NCBI RefSeq assembly: GCF_900129455.1 | Contig: NZ_FQVU01000003.1 | Location: 682,001-746,000 of the forward strand | DNA: 64,000 nt | Source of the DNA: Jatrophihabitans endophyticus | GTDB lineage: Bacteria; Actinomycetota; Actinomycetes; Mycobacteriales; Jatrophihabitantaceae | Direction of reading: 5' to 3' | Shown: one piece after another, positions 44,258-56,568 of the stretch | How the letters are laid out: each line of letters begins with the position of its first letter | How positions within the stretch are numbered: the first letter of the stretch is position 1 | Translations under genes and position numbers: made by a program | The notes under the pieces: generated by a model | What the model was told of the DNA's origin: nothing | What the model saw: only the letters and a program-made list of their open reading frames with translations | Database searches by the model: none

Positions 44258-44299
44258 CGACCGAGCGGTCACCCGCAACTGCAGGTGACCGCTCGGTCG
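44258..44299. terminator. Bidirectional stem-loop terminator after ftsK
   Basis: CGACCGAGCGGTCACC (44258-44273) pairs perfectly over 16 bases with 44284-44299 around a 10-base loop CGCAACTGCA. It lies between ftsK and the convergent small gene. Confidence 0.75.
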
Positions 44300-44313
44300 A
44301 CGCGGGTTCGGGC

Positions 44314-44478
44314 TCAGCGAGCGCGGTGCCTCGGCGTGTAGAACATCGCGACGAGCGACAGCCGGCGCGCGCCAGGCTTGCGGTGGCGACCGACGTACTC
44401 CTCGTCCTCGGTCGCGATACCGGCGGCCGACGGCGTCCACGCCGTGAACGCCGGGTCGATGCGGTCGAGTGTGGCCAT
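44314..44478 (-). CDS. Small protein of unknown function, 54 residues
   Basis: An ATG at 44478 follows a perfect ribosome site (AAGGAGGTGA on the minus strand, 6 bases away) and opens a 54-codon frame. The N-terminal half is acidic (MATLDRIDPAFTAWTP, then ATEDEEYVG). The C-terminal half is very basic (RHRKPGARR), followed by LSLVAMFYTPRHRAR. There are no cysteines and no clear membrane helix. It is the best-supported unknown small gene here because of its ribosome site. The acidic-then-basic layout is leader-core-like, but no modification enzyme is nearby. Confidence 0.65.
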   Translation of the reverse strand: MATLDRIDPAFTAWTPSAAGIATEDEEYVGRHRKPGARRLSLVAMFYTPRHRAR

Positions 44479-44579
44479 CACGCTCACCTCCTTGTCCGCA
44501 CGGACGCTATCTGCTGGTGCTCGTGGGACAGGTGAGACACGCCCGAACCCACGCCGGATCGCGGGTCCGGCCGGACCGC

Positions 44580-45098
44580 TCAGCCGTCCAGGTGCAGCAG
44601 CATGCGGGTGTTGCCGAGCGTGTTGGGCTTGACGTACTCGAGCCCCAGGAACTCGGCCACGCCGGGGTCGTAGGAGCGGCGCAGCGCGTCGTAGGTGTCG
44701 TGGTCGACCGGCGTGCCGTCGATCTCGCGGAAGCCCGCGTGGCCGAAGAAGCGGGTGTGGAAGGTCAGGGCGAACAGCCGCGACAACCCGAGCTCCCGGG
44801 CCGTGGCGACGAGCGCGTCCAGCAGCAGCCGGCCGAGCTCGCGGTGGCGGTGGTCGGGATGCACGGCCAGCGTGCGGATCTCGCCGAGGTCGGCCCACAG
44901 CACGTGCAGCGCACCGCAGCCGACGACCACGCCGTCGAGCTCGGCGACGAGGAAGTCCTGCACGTCCTCGTACAACGCCACGAGTTCCTTGGCCAACAGC
45001 TTGCGCCCCGAGCCGGCGTAGACGTCGACGAGGGCCTTGATGGCCGGGACGTCGGCCGTGCGGGCCCGGCGGACCACGGGCGAGGACGGTGCGGACAC
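44580..45098 (-). CDS. argA: N-acetylglutamate synthase-type GNAT (ArgA)
   Basis: This 172-residue GNAT protein starts VVRRARTADVPAIKALVDVYAGSGRKLL and carries GEIRTLAVHPDHRHRELGRLLL (acetyl-CoA loop), FFGHAGF, and a C-terminal YVKPNTLGNTRMLLHL. It matches the short single-domain L-glutamate N-acetyltransferase type found beside ftsK in mycobacteria, the first step of arginine synthesis. GTG 45098 lies 7 bases after a TACCGT box on the minus strand. It is divergent from rimO. Confidence 0.87.
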   Translation of the reverse strand: MSAPSSPVVRRARTADVPAIKALVDVYAGSGRKLLAKELVALYEDVQDFLVAELDGVVVGCGALHVLWADLGEIRTLAVHPDHRHRELGRLLLDALVATARELGLSRLFALTFHTRFFGHAGFREIDGTPVDHDTYDALRRSYDPGVAEFLGLEYVKPNTLGNTRMLLHLDG

Positions 45099-45105
45099 GG
45101 TCACG

Positions 45106-45111
45106 ACGGTA
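45106..45111 (-). promoter_or_regulatory. -10 box for leaderless argA
   Basis: TACCGT on the minus strand ends 7 bases before GTG 45098, without a ribosome-binding site. Confidence 0.45.
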
Positions 45112-45155
45112 ACGACGTCGTGCCGGCGCGAGGGAGGCGACCGGCTCGGCGGCTC

Positions 45156-45201
45156 GGGCGCCGTGGCGCGGGTAACCGGGGCGCCGTGGCGCGGGTAACC
45201 T
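45156..45201 (+). promoter_or_regulatory. Duplicated promoter segment before rimO
   Basis: A 22-base unit containing GCCGTGGCGCGGGTAACC occurs twice (45156-45177 and 45179-45200). The second copy supplies TAACCT (45196-45201), a -10 box ending 7 bases before GTG 45209; the first copy has TAACCG at the same place. It looks like a recent tandem duplication of a core promoter. Confidence 0.6.
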
Positions 45202-45208
45202 GCAAGTC

Positions 45209-46633
45209 GTGTCAACGGCCGGTCGCAGCGTCGCGCTCGTCACCCTCGGGTGCGCGCGCAACGAGGTCGACTCCGAGGAGCTCGCGGGTCGGCTCGGGGC
45301 GGGCGGGTGGGCGCTCACCGACGACGCCGAGGCCGCCGACGTCGTCGTGGTCAACACCTGCGGCTTCATCGAGTCGGCGAAGCAGGACTCCATCAACACG
45401 GTCCTCGAGGCCGCGGGCGAGCAGCGCAAGGTCGTCGCCGTCGGGTGCCTCGCCGAACGCTACGGCGACGAGCTCGCCACGGCGCTGACCGAGGCCGACG
45501 CCGTCCTGGGCTTCGACTCCTACGCCGACATCGCCGCGCGACTCGACGACGTCGCCGCCGGCCGCGCGGTGCAGACCCACCGGCCGCGCGACCGCCGGAC
45601 CCTGCTGCCGGTCACGCCGACGCAGCGCCAGCCCGCCGCGGCCGAGGTCGCGCTGCCCGGTCACGCCTGGCACCCGTCGGCGTCGCTGCCCGCGACCGCG
45701 GTCCGCAACCGACTCGACGACGCGCCCGTCGCCTACCTCAAGCTCGCCTCCGGCTGCGACCGGCGCTGCACCTTCTGCGCCATCCCGTCCTTCCGCGGCG
45801 CGTTCGTGTCGCGCAAGCCCGCCGACGTCGTCGCCGAGGCCGGCTGGCTCGCCGGCACCGGCGTGCGCGAGATCGTGCTCGTCAGCGAGAACTCGACGTC
45901 CTACGGCAAGGACCTCGGCGACCTGCGCGCACTCGAGGCGCTGCTGCCCGACCTCGCCGACGTCACCGGCATCGAGCGCGTCCGGGTGTCCTACCTGCAG
46001 CCCGCCGAGACGCGCCCCGAGCTCGTCCGACGGCTCGCGACCACCCCGGGGGTCGCGCCGTACTTCGACCTGTCCTTCCAGCACGCGAGCACGCCCGTCC
46101 TGCGGCGCATGAAGCGCTTCGGCGGCACCGACTCCTTCCTCGACCTGCTCCGCCGCGCCCGCGACCTCGCGCCCGACCTCGGGGCGCGCAGCAACTTCAT
46201 CCTCGGCTTCCCCGGTGAGACCGAGGCCGACGTCGTCGAGCTCGAACGCTTCCTGTCCGAGGCGCGCCTCGACGCGATCGGCGTGTTCGGGTACTCCGAC
46301 GAGGACGGCACGGAGGCCGCCGGCTTCGCCGACAAGGTCGACCCGGACCTCGTCGCCGAGCGCAAGGAACGCATCCAGTCGCTCGCCGACGAGCTGGTCA
46401 CCCAGCGCGCCGAGGAGCGCGTCGGCACACGCGTCGAGGTCCTGGTCGAGGACGTCGACGACGACGGCTCCGGCGAGATCGTCGGCCGCGCCGCCCACCA
46501 GGGGCCCGATGTCGACGGCGTGGTGCGCCTCGTCGGTGCCGAGGGTGTCGCGCGCGGCGCGATCGTCCCGGTCTTCGTGCTCGCCAGCGAGGGGGTCGAT
46601 CTCGTCGCCGAGCCCGTGGGCGAACCGTGGTGA
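45209..46633 (+). CDS. rimO: Ribosomal protein S12 methylthiotransferase RimO
   Basis: RimO is a radical SAM enzyme that adds a methylthio group to an Asp of S12. The 474 residues have the N-terminal UPF0004 domain ([23 protein letters not shown] and VGCLAERYG, with three cysteines), the radical SAM motif C183-x3-C187-x2-C190 (CDRRCTFC), and a C-terminal TRAM domain. GTG 45209 lies just after a promoter duplication. The stop overlaps the pgsA start (GTGA). Confidence 0.95.
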   Translation: MSTAGRSVALVTLGCARNEVDSEELAGRLGAGGWALTDDAEAADVVVVNTCGFIESAKQDSINTVLEAAGEQRKVVAVGCLAERYGDELATALTEADAVLGFDSYADIAARLDDVAAGRAVQTHRPRDRRTLLPVTPTQRQPAAAEVALPGHAWHPSASLPATAVRNRLDDAPVAYLKLASGCDRRCTFCAIPSFRGAFVSRKPADVVAEAGWLAGTGVREIVLVSENSTSYGKDLGDLRALEALLPDLADVTGIERVRVSYLQPAETRPELVRRLATTPGVAPYFDLSFQHASTPVLRRMKRFGGTDSFLDLLRRARDLAPDLGARSNFILGFPGETEADVVELERFLSEARLDAIGVFGYSDEDGTEAAGFADKVDPDLVAERKERIQSLADELVTQRAEERVGTRVEVLVEDVDDDGSGEIVGRAAHQGPDVDGVVRLVGAEGVARGAIVPVFVLASEGVDLVAEPVGEPW

Positions 46634-47418
46634 CGCCCGACGAGCCGTCCGCCGGCACGCCGATCGTGCGCACGCCCGCCGCGCCGGTGCCGCCGCCGCA
46701 GCTGGCCACGCCGTCGGCCGGGCTGGGCCCGCCGGTGGGCCACGGCGCGCCGGGCAGCTCGACCCCGGCCGCCCGCGCGGCCGCGGCGCGTGCCGCCGCG
46801 GCGAACTCGTTGCCCCGGCTCACCGACGACCCGATCGGCGACCCGCCCGACCGCGTCTCGACCTGGAACGTCGCGAACGCGTTGACGATGTTCCGCCTCG
46901 CGCTCGTCCCCGTCTTCGTCTGGACGCTGTTCGCCGACGGTGGGCACGACACGACGTGGCGGGTGATCGCCTGGGCCGTCTTCGCACTCGCGTGCGTGAC
47001 CGACACCGTCGACGGTGACATCGCGCGCAAGCGCGGACTCGTCACGGAGTTCGGCAAGCTGGCCGACCCGATCGCCGACAAGGCGCTGGTCGGGGCGGCG
47101 CTGATCGGGCTCTCGGCGCTGGCCGAGCTGCCCTGGTGGGTGACCGTCGTCGTGCTGGTCCGCGAGGTCGGGGTCACCCTGCTGCGGTTCTGGGTGATCC
47201 GCCACGGGGTGATCCCGGCCAGCCGCGGCGGGAAGCTCAAGACGCTGCTGCAGAACGTCGCGATCGGGTTGTTCGTGCTGCCGTCGTGGAGCTGGCTGCA
47301 CGACGTCGCCTGGGTCGTCATGGCCGCCGCGATCGTCGTCGCCGTCGTCACCGGGGTGGACTACGTGGCCCGTGCGGTGCGGCTGCGACGGGAATCCCGG
47401 CTCTCCGCCGGGCGTTGA
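46630..47418 (+). CDS. pgsA: CDP-diacylglycerol-glycerol-3-phosphate 3-phosphatidyltransferase
   Basis: PgsA makes phosphatidylglycerol phosphate in the membrane. The CDP-alcohol phosphotransferase motif is complete: D-TV-DG-DI-AR followed by G-KLA-D-PIA-D (near residues 125-150). Four to five hydrophobic segments follow. The first 75 or so residues are a Pro/Ala-rich extension of no known role. GTG 46630 overlaps the rimO stop. pgsA before clgR matches the order in mycobacteria. Confidence 0.93.
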   Translation: MTPDEPSAGTPIVRTPAAPVPPPQLATPSAGLGPPVGHGAPGSSTPAARAAAARAAAANSLPRLTDDPIGDPPDRVSTWNVANALTMFRLALVPVFVWTLFADGGHDTTWRVIAWAVFALACVTDTVDGDIARKRGLVTEFGKLADPIADKALVGAALIGLSALAELPWWVTVVVLVREVGVTLLRFWVIRHGVIPASRGGKLKTLLQNVAIGLFVLPSWSWLHDVAWVVMAAAIVVAVVTGVDYVARAVRLRRESRLSAGR

Positions 47419-47429
47419 CGAGGCGGGCT

Positions 47430-47446
47430 GTTCGCCAGGAGCGGAC
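47430..47446 (+). promoter_or_regulatory. Candidate ClgR operator
   Basis: GTTCGCCAGGAGCGGAC matches the CGC-N5-GCG ClgR pattern known from corynebacteria and streptomycetes. It lies about 105 bases before clgR and upstream of possible -10 boxes (TACGGT 47484-47489; GAGAAT 47490-47495), so autoregulation is likely. Confidence 0.5.
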
Positions 47447-47551
47447 GGCCGCCACGCCTGGCCCGCGCGCCGACCGTCGCGGGTACGGTGAGAATTTGAC
47501 GTCGTCGGGAGCCGCCGACGTGAGCCGACCCGGCGAGGGGGTAGTCCGCAC

Positions 47552-47968
47552 ATGGCAGTACTGCGCGAGGTCGTGGGGGACACCCTGCGGGGGCTGCGAA
47601 TGCGCCAACGCCGCACGCTGCGCGAGGTCTCGGCGAGCGCCCGCGTCAGCCTGGGGTACCTGTCCGAGGTGGAGCGCGGTCAGAAGGAGCCCTCCTCGGA
47701 ACTCCTGGCCGCCATCTGCGGCGCCCTCGAGGTCGAGCTGTCCGAGCTGTTCGCCGAGGTCAGCGACAGCCTGCGCCGCGAGGAGAAGCTGCTCGCCGCG
47801 CGTCGCGTGGCGCTCGTCGGCGGCGGTGCCGCGCGCATCGAGCCGGCCCGCGGCACCGACGCGACCGGCACGCCCGCCGTCGCGGGGAGCACGGCCGGCC
47901 CCGCATCGGCGTCGGCCTCCGGCGGCACCGGGGCACGGGTCCGCGCCCTGCCCACCGTCGCCGCCTGA
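47552..47968 (+). CDS. clgR: ClgR-type XRE family regulator
   Basis: This 138-residue regulator has a helix-turn-helix (residues about 10-65). [37 protein letters not shown] is the ClgR signature region, named here by its YLSEVERG core. In actinobacteria ClgR activates clp protease and envelope-stress genes and is itself degraded by Clp. The C-terminus is a Gly/Ala-rich tail. It lies next to pgsA, as in mycobacteria; the usual pspA next door is replaced by a TetR gene here. A CGC-N5-GCG site lies upstream. Confidence 0.88.
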   Translation: MAVLREVVGDTLRGLRMRQRRTLREVSASARVSLGYLSEVERGQKEPSSELLAAICGALEVELSELFAEVSDSLRREEKLLAARRVALVGGGAARIEPARGTDATGTPAVAGSTAGPASASASGGTGARVRALPTVAA

Positions 47969-48172
47969 CGCGCGGCCGCGGCCCCTCGCGGGTCGCTCCC
48001 GACGGCTCGGTGCATGGTGTCGGCGGTCCTCGCTAGGCTCACGTCCGTCACATCAGTCACACGGGCACCAGATGCGCCGACCCGCCGCGACGCCTCCCGG
48101 CCGCCGCGGTGCACGCGGGTAATTTCCGCCGCACCGGGTCGGATCTCGGGCTTGCTCGGCAGGAGGCCACGC

Positions 48173-48913
48173 ATGGACGGTTCGGCGAATCCGCTCTTCG
48201 ACACCCTGTTCCGCCCGACGGTCGAACAGCCGCCCGCCCCGACGCCCCCGCCGGTCGCAGACGCCTCCGCGGCGCCCGTCCGGGTGACGGGCACCCGCAC
48301 CCGCGCCGGGAACGCGATGAACCGCACCCGGGCCGCCCTGCTCGGCGGCGCCGCCCGCGCGGTGGCCGGCACCGGCACCCGTATCGCCATGGCCCAGGTC
48401 GCGACCTCGGCCGGGGTGGCGAAGGCGACGCTGTACAACCACTTCCGCACCCGCGACGCCGTGCTCGCGGCCCTCGTCCTGGACCAGGTGCGCCAGCTCG
48501 TCGACGCCCAGGCCGACAAGCCGCTGGCCGACGCCCTGGTCGACGCCGGCGTCGCGATCTCGCGCAACGAGGTCGCCCGCGGGCTGGCCGCCGTCGAGCC
48601 GGCCGCCCTCGCCGCCGTCGCCCGGATCGACGAGACGGCGCCGGCCTGGCAACTCGCCCGGCAGGCCGTCAGCGACAAGCTCGCCGACGCCGGTCGCGGT
48701 GGCGCCGACACCGTCCTGCGGTGGCTCGCGTCCTTCCTGCTCACGCCCGCCGCGGCCGCGCAGATCGCCGCCGATGTCGACGTCCTCGTCGCCGGGTTGC
48801 CGGTGGCCGACGACGACGCCGCCGACGACGCCGCCGACGACGCCCCGCGGACGACGAACCCGCTGGGCGCGCCCGCGACGCCGCCCGCGGCGGACGCCCC
48901 CCGCACGGCGTAA
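48173..48913 (+). CDS. TetR family regulator with acidic tail
   Basis: This 246-residue protein has an N-terminal Pro-rich tail of about 40 residues and a TetR helix-turn-helix (VATSAGVAKATLYNHF, near residues 75-90). An all-helical ligand domain follows, then an acidic tail with DDAADDAADDAP repeats. ATG 48173 has a strong AGGAGG site. The sensed ligand is unknown. It stands between clgR and a coiled-coil gene and is probably cotranscribed with the latter (3 bases apart). Confidence 0.85.
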   Translation: MDGSANPLFDTLFRPTVEQPPAPTPPPVADASAAPVRVTGTRTRAGNAMNRTRAALLGGAARAVAGTGTRIAMAQVATSAGVAKATLYNHFRTRDAVLAALVLDQVRQLVDAQADKPLADALVDAGVAISRNEVARGLAAVEPAALAAVARIDETAPAWQLARQAVSDKLADAGRGGADTVLRWLASFLLTPAAAAQIAADVDVLVAGLPVADDDAADDAADDAPRTTNPLGAPATPPAADAPRTA

Positions 48914-48916
48914 CCG

Positions 48917-49426
48917 GTGTTCGGCCGGCGCGGTCGGCGGCGGGACCCGGCGGCGGTCGCCGACGACATCCGGCGCACGATCGCCCGGCTCGACGACCAG
49001 CGCCGGCTCGCGGCGCGGACGGCCGGCCGAGCGCTGGTCGGTCAGGCCGAGGTGCAGCGGGCGTGCGCCCAGCAGCTCGAGGCACTGCGCGCCGCGTTCG
49101 CCGAGGCCGAGGACGCGCAGACGCTGGCGCTGCGCGCCGCCCGTACCGCGCGCCGGGACGGGGACGCCGCGGTCGAGGACTACGAGCGGACCGCGGCCGG
49201 GCTGGCGTCGGTGCAGGACGCGCTGGGCCTGGCGACGCAGCCCATCCACGACCTGCTGGCCGCGGCGCGCGGCAACACCGAACGCGCCAGGGAGGTGCTC
49301 GTGCGCGCGCGGGCCGTGTTGGACGACCAGCTGCGCGAGCAGGTGCGGCTGCTGGTGGCCTTCGAACGCGCGGAGCGGCAGCGGGTGCTGCTCGCGATGC
49401 AGCGCGACGAGCACGGCGACCGCTGA
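48917..49426 (+). CDS. Coiled-coil protein of unknown function
   Basis: This 169-residue, almost entirely helical protein is rich in Ala, Arg, Glu and Gln, with a basic N-terminus (MFGRRGRRRD). There is no membrane segment. Heptad-like spacing runs through most of it, with a break near residues 100-115. In mycobacteria the phage-shock-type PspA coiled coil follows clgR; this protein occupies a similar place but is shorter, and I cannot match it to PspA. GTG 48917 lies 3 bases after the TetR stop. Confidence 0.65.
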   Translation: MFGRRGRRRDPAAVADDIRRTIARLDDQRRLAARTAGRALVGQAEVQRACAQQLEALRAAFAEAEDAQTLALRAARTARRDGDAAVEDYERTAAGLASVQDALGLATQPIHDLLAAARGNTERAREVLVRARAVLDDQLREQVRLLVAFERAERQRVLLAMQRDEHGDR

Positions 49427-49432
49427 CCGGTC

Positions 49433-50254
49433 TCAGGCCGAGCGGCCCGACCGGGACGGTTCGGGTTGGCAGCTCGGGCACCAGTACGTGCCACGGGCCC
49501 GGGGTGCGACCCCCTGGTCACGGCGCTCGATGCGGGTGCGGCAGCGCAGGCACGGCTGGCCACCGCGCTCGTACACCCAGTGCTCGCGACCGCGCTGCGT
49601 GTAGCCGGTCGTCGACTGCTCCGGATGGTCACGGTTCATCCGCAGCACGCGCTGCGACGTCGCCACCAGGCCGGCGAGGTCGGGGACGTCGTCGACCCGC
49701 GTCCATGGGTGCACGTGCTGCATGAACAGCACCTCGCACTTGTACATGTTGCCGACGCCGGCGAGGTTGCGCTGGTCGAGCAGCGCCTCGCCGACGGTGA
49801 GGTCGGGGATGCGCAGCAGGTTGGCCACCGCGCGCTCGGTGTCCCAGTCCGGGCCGAGCAGGTCGGGGCCGAGGTGGTCGACGAACTCGCCCTCGCCGGC
49901 GCGCGGGACGAGGCGCAGGTCGTGCACCCGGTAGCCGGTGGCGAGCCACTCGGCGTTGCCGAGCAGCGCCCGGATCATGTGGTCGGGGTGACGTCGCGGC
50001 CGGGCGGCGCCCGCGGCGGACAGGTAGTACGAGCCGTCCATGCGCAGGTGGCTGTGCAGGGTCAGCGCGTCCCCGGGTCCGCCGACCCGGACGAGGATGT
50101 GCTTGCCTCGGGCCAGGACCTCGGTGACCGAACGCCCCCGCAGGTCGGTGGTGGCCAGCGCCGGCACGCGGAGGTCCCACGTGGTCAGCTCACGGCCGGC
50201 CAGCGCGCGGTGCAGCCGGTGGGCGGTGAGCCACACCGTGTCGCCTTCGGGCAC
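49433..50254 (-). CDS. nei: Endonuclease VIII-like DNA glycosylase (Nei2/Fpg family)
   Basis: This bifunctional DNA glycosylase/AP lyase removes oxidised bases. The 273 residues begin MPEGDTVW with the catalytic Pro2 and Glu3. A helix-two-turn-helix segment (LLDQRNLAGVGNMYKCEVLF) and a C-terminal zinc finger (CLRC, then CPSC) complete the fold. The GTG at 50254 lies 3 bases after the lhr stop, so the two are cotranscribed. The nei-lhr pair occurs in mycobacteria, which supports a joint DNA-repair role. Confidence 0.93.
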   Translation of the reverse strand: MPEGDTVWLTAHRLHRALAGRELTTWDLRVPALATTDLRGRSVTEVLARGKHILVRVGGPGDALTLHSHLRMDGSYYLSAAGAARPRRHPDHMIRALLGNAEWLATGYRVHDLRLVPRAGEGEFVDHLGPDLLGPDWDTERAVANLLRIPDLTVGEALLDQRNLAGVGNMYKCEVLFMQHVHPWTRVDDVPDLAGLVATSQRVLRMNRDHPEQSTTGYTQRGREHWVYERGGQPCLRCRTRIERRDQGVAPRARGTYWCPSCQPEPSRSGRSA

Positions 50255-50257
50255 CGC

Positions 50258-54814
<4,557 letters not shown>

Positions 54815-54906
54815 GGCACCAGTCTGCCCGCGGGGTCCGACAACACCGGCGGACCCGGCCGGGGGAATGCCGCGTCGGCGCCGGACGTTGACGCACGGTC
54901 GCAGGT

Positions 54907-54936
54907 TTGGGTCGGTCCCGGTGCCGCTGTTACTCT
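54907..54936 (+). promoter_or_regulatory. Promoter of infC-rpmI-rplT
   Basis: TTGGGT (54907-54912) and TACTCT (54931-54936) are spaced by 18 bases. Transcription would start near 54943, leaving a leader of about 280 bases before infC. Confidence 0.5.
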
Positions 54937-55100
54937 CGTACTGCGACCAGTCCCCGCTCCGGTGGGGACGTGCAAGCGGAAGCCCAGCAGCCTCCCACCC
55001 GTGCCGCCGCCCGCGGCGAGCCGGGTCCGGTCCACGGCGTGCCGATCCGTCGGTACGCCGGGCGTCGTCCGTCGACGCCGCGGACCGGTCGTGAGATGCC

Positions 55101-55132
55101 CAGGCCCCGTGCGCACCGCGCAGCGGGGCCTG
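55101..55132 (+). promoter_or_regulatory. Hairpin in the infC leader
   Basis: CAGGCCCCG (55101-55109) pairs with CGGGGCCTG (55124-55132), with an inner GCGC/GCGC stem, followed by TGTGTCTTGT. It looks like an attenuator in an operon whose products IF-3 and L20 are known autoregulators in other bacteria. Confidence 0.55.
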
Positions 55133-55221
55133 TGTCTTGTGCAGCGGACTCCGCACCGCACCACACACGGCAATGAACACGGCGATGAACACGGCACCGC
55201 GACACCACCGTAGGAGGTCCC

Positions 55222-55803
55222 ATCAGCTCCGAACCCAGGATCAACGACAGGATCCGCGTCCCAGAAGTACGGCTCGTCGGCCCCGAGGGCGAGCAGGTCG
55301 GCATCGTGCCGCTCGGCAAGGCCCTCGAGCTCGCCGCCGAGTCGGACCTGGATCTCGTCGAGGTCGCCCCGATGGCGCGTCCGCCCGTCTGCAAGCTCAT
55401 GGACTACGGCAAGTTCAAGTACGAGAGCGCGCAGAAGGCGCGAGAGGCCCGGCGCAACCAGGCCCTCACCGTCATCAAGGAGATGAAGCTCCGCCCGAAG
55501 ATCGACTCGCACGACTACGAGACCAAGAAGGGTCACGTCGAGCGATTCCTCAAGGCCGGTGACAAGGTCAAGGTCACGATCATGTTCCGTGGCCGCGAGC
55601 AGTCCCGTCCCGAGCTCGGCTTCCGGCTGCTGCAGCGTCTCGCCGAGGACATCACCGAGCTCGGCTTCGTCGAGTCCTCGCCGAAGCAGGACGGCCGCAA
55701 CATGGTCATGGTCGTCGCGCCGCACCGCTCGGCGAAGCCGGTCAGGCTGCCGCGCCCCGCCGCGGCCACCGAGCCGGTCGAGGCCGCCGAGGCGGCCGAG
55801 TAG
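55222..55803 (+). CDS. infC: Translation initiation factor IF-3 with ATC start
   Basis: IF-3 prevents premature subunit joining and checks initiator tRNA. The frame starts at ATC 55222 directly after AGGAGG (55212-55217), giving 193 residues. Expected motifs are [20 protein letters not shown] at the start (shown here from the ATC), [30 protein letters not shown] (linker region, named by CKLMDYGKF) and a C-terminal IF3-C domain. There is no ATG, GTG or TTG in frame at the proper place. Rare starts in infC allow IF-3 to repress itself in E. coli; the same is inferred here. Confidence 0.95.
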   Translation: MSSEPRINDRIRVPEVRLVGPEGEQVGIVPLGKALELAAESDLDLVEVAPMARPPVCKLMDYGKFKYESAQKAREARRNQALTVIKEMKLRPKIDSHDYETKKGHVERFLKAGDKVKVTIMFRGREQSRPELGFRLLQRLAEDITELGFVESSPKQDGRNMVMVVAPHRSAKPVRLPRPAAATEPVEAAEAAE

Positions 55804-55889
55804 GCGGACCAGGCCGACCCCCGACGTGGCGGCCGCCGCGCCCGAGCGGCACCAACCCATCAGCACCACCGAGAAGGACACCGACACCG

Positions 55890-56084
55890 ATGCCCAAGAA
55901 CAAGACCCACAGCGGGATCAAGAAGCGGGTGCGCGTCACCGGTCGCGGCAAGCTGCGCACCGAGCGGGCCAACATGCAGCACAAGTTCGAGCACAAGTCG
56001 TCGCGGCACAAGCGTCGGCTCTCCGGGACGAGCGAGGTCGCGAGCCCCGACGTCCCCCGCATCAAGAAGATGCTCGGCATCTGA
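55890..56084 (+). CDS. rpmI: 50S ribosomal protein L35
   Basis: This 64-residue basic ribosomal protein has the signature MPKNKTHSGIKKRVRVTG and a Lys/Arg-rich core. It is part of infC-rpmI-rplT. ATG 55890, preceded by GAGAAGGA, gives the full family length. Confidence 0.97.
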   Translation: MPKNKTHSGIKKRVRVTGRGKLRTERANMQHKFEHKSSRHKRRLSGTSEVASPDVPRIKKMLGI

Positions 56085-56162
56085 GCCTGCGGCCCCACCC
56101 CGATCCCACCCTGAGCACCGCGGCGACGACCGCCCGGCGCTCCCTGAAGCAAGGAACTCAAC

Positions 56163-56561
56163 GTGGCACGCGTCAAGCGGGCAGTGAACGCCCAGAAGAA
56201 GCGCCGGAGCACCCTCGAAGCGGCCAGCGGCTACCGCGGCCAGCGGTCGCGGCTCTACCGCAAGGCCAAGGAGCAGCTGCTCCACTCCTCGACCTACCAG
56301 TACCGCGACCGCAAGGCGCGCAAGGGCGACTTCCGCCAGCTGTGGATCACCCGCATCAACGCGGCGGCCCGCGCGAACGACATGACCTACAACCGCTTCG
56401 TGCAGGGCCTGCGGCTCGCCGGCGTCGAGGTCGACCGCAAGGTGCTCGCCGAGCTGGCCGTCAACGACCCGGCCGCGTTCACCGCGCTCGTCGAGGTCTC
56501 GCGGGCGGCGGTCAAGGCCGAGGGCATCGGCGGCGCCGCCGCCCAGTCCCCGGCCGCCTGA
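56163..56561 (+). CDS. rplT: 50S ribosomal protein L20
   Basis: This 132-residue L20 has the highly basic N-terminal extension ([14 protein letters not shown]), [17 protein letters not shown] and the globular C-terminal part. L20 acts in 50S assembly and in other bacteria represses its own operon. GTG 56163 is preceded by AAGGAACTCAAC. The adjacent methyltransferase frame starts around its stop codon. Confidence 0.97.
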   Translation: MARVKRAVNAQKKRRSTLEAASGYRGQRSRLYRKAKEQLLHSSTYQYRDRKARKGDFRQLWITRINAAARANDMTYNRFVQGLRLAGVEVDRKVLAELAVNDPAAFTALVEVSRAAVKAEGIGGAAAQSPAA

Positions 56562-56568
56562 GCCCGTC

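Larger units (their letters stand above)
54815..55221 (+). other. 407-base non-coding region: lhr promoter and infC leader
   Basis: I find no convincing gene here. The left end holds the lhr start region, the middle the infC promoter (54907-54936) and the right two-thirds the infC leader with at least one strong hairpin (55101-55132). Frames that run through it on the minus strand lack codon bias and start signals. Confidence 0.75.

Noticed and set aside
44314-44478. RiPP precursor
   Set aside because: The leader-core-like layout is suggestive, but there is no cysteine-rich or repeated core and no maturation enzyme or transporter next to it.
54815-55192. N-terminal extension of Lhr upstream of GTG 54814
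   Set aside because: Homology starts at the GTG; the extension is antisense to the infC leader and lacks any domain.
55306-55308. GTG 55306 as infC start
   Set aside because: It would remove the conserved N-terminal 28 residues of IF-3; ATC 55222 has a perfect ribosome site.
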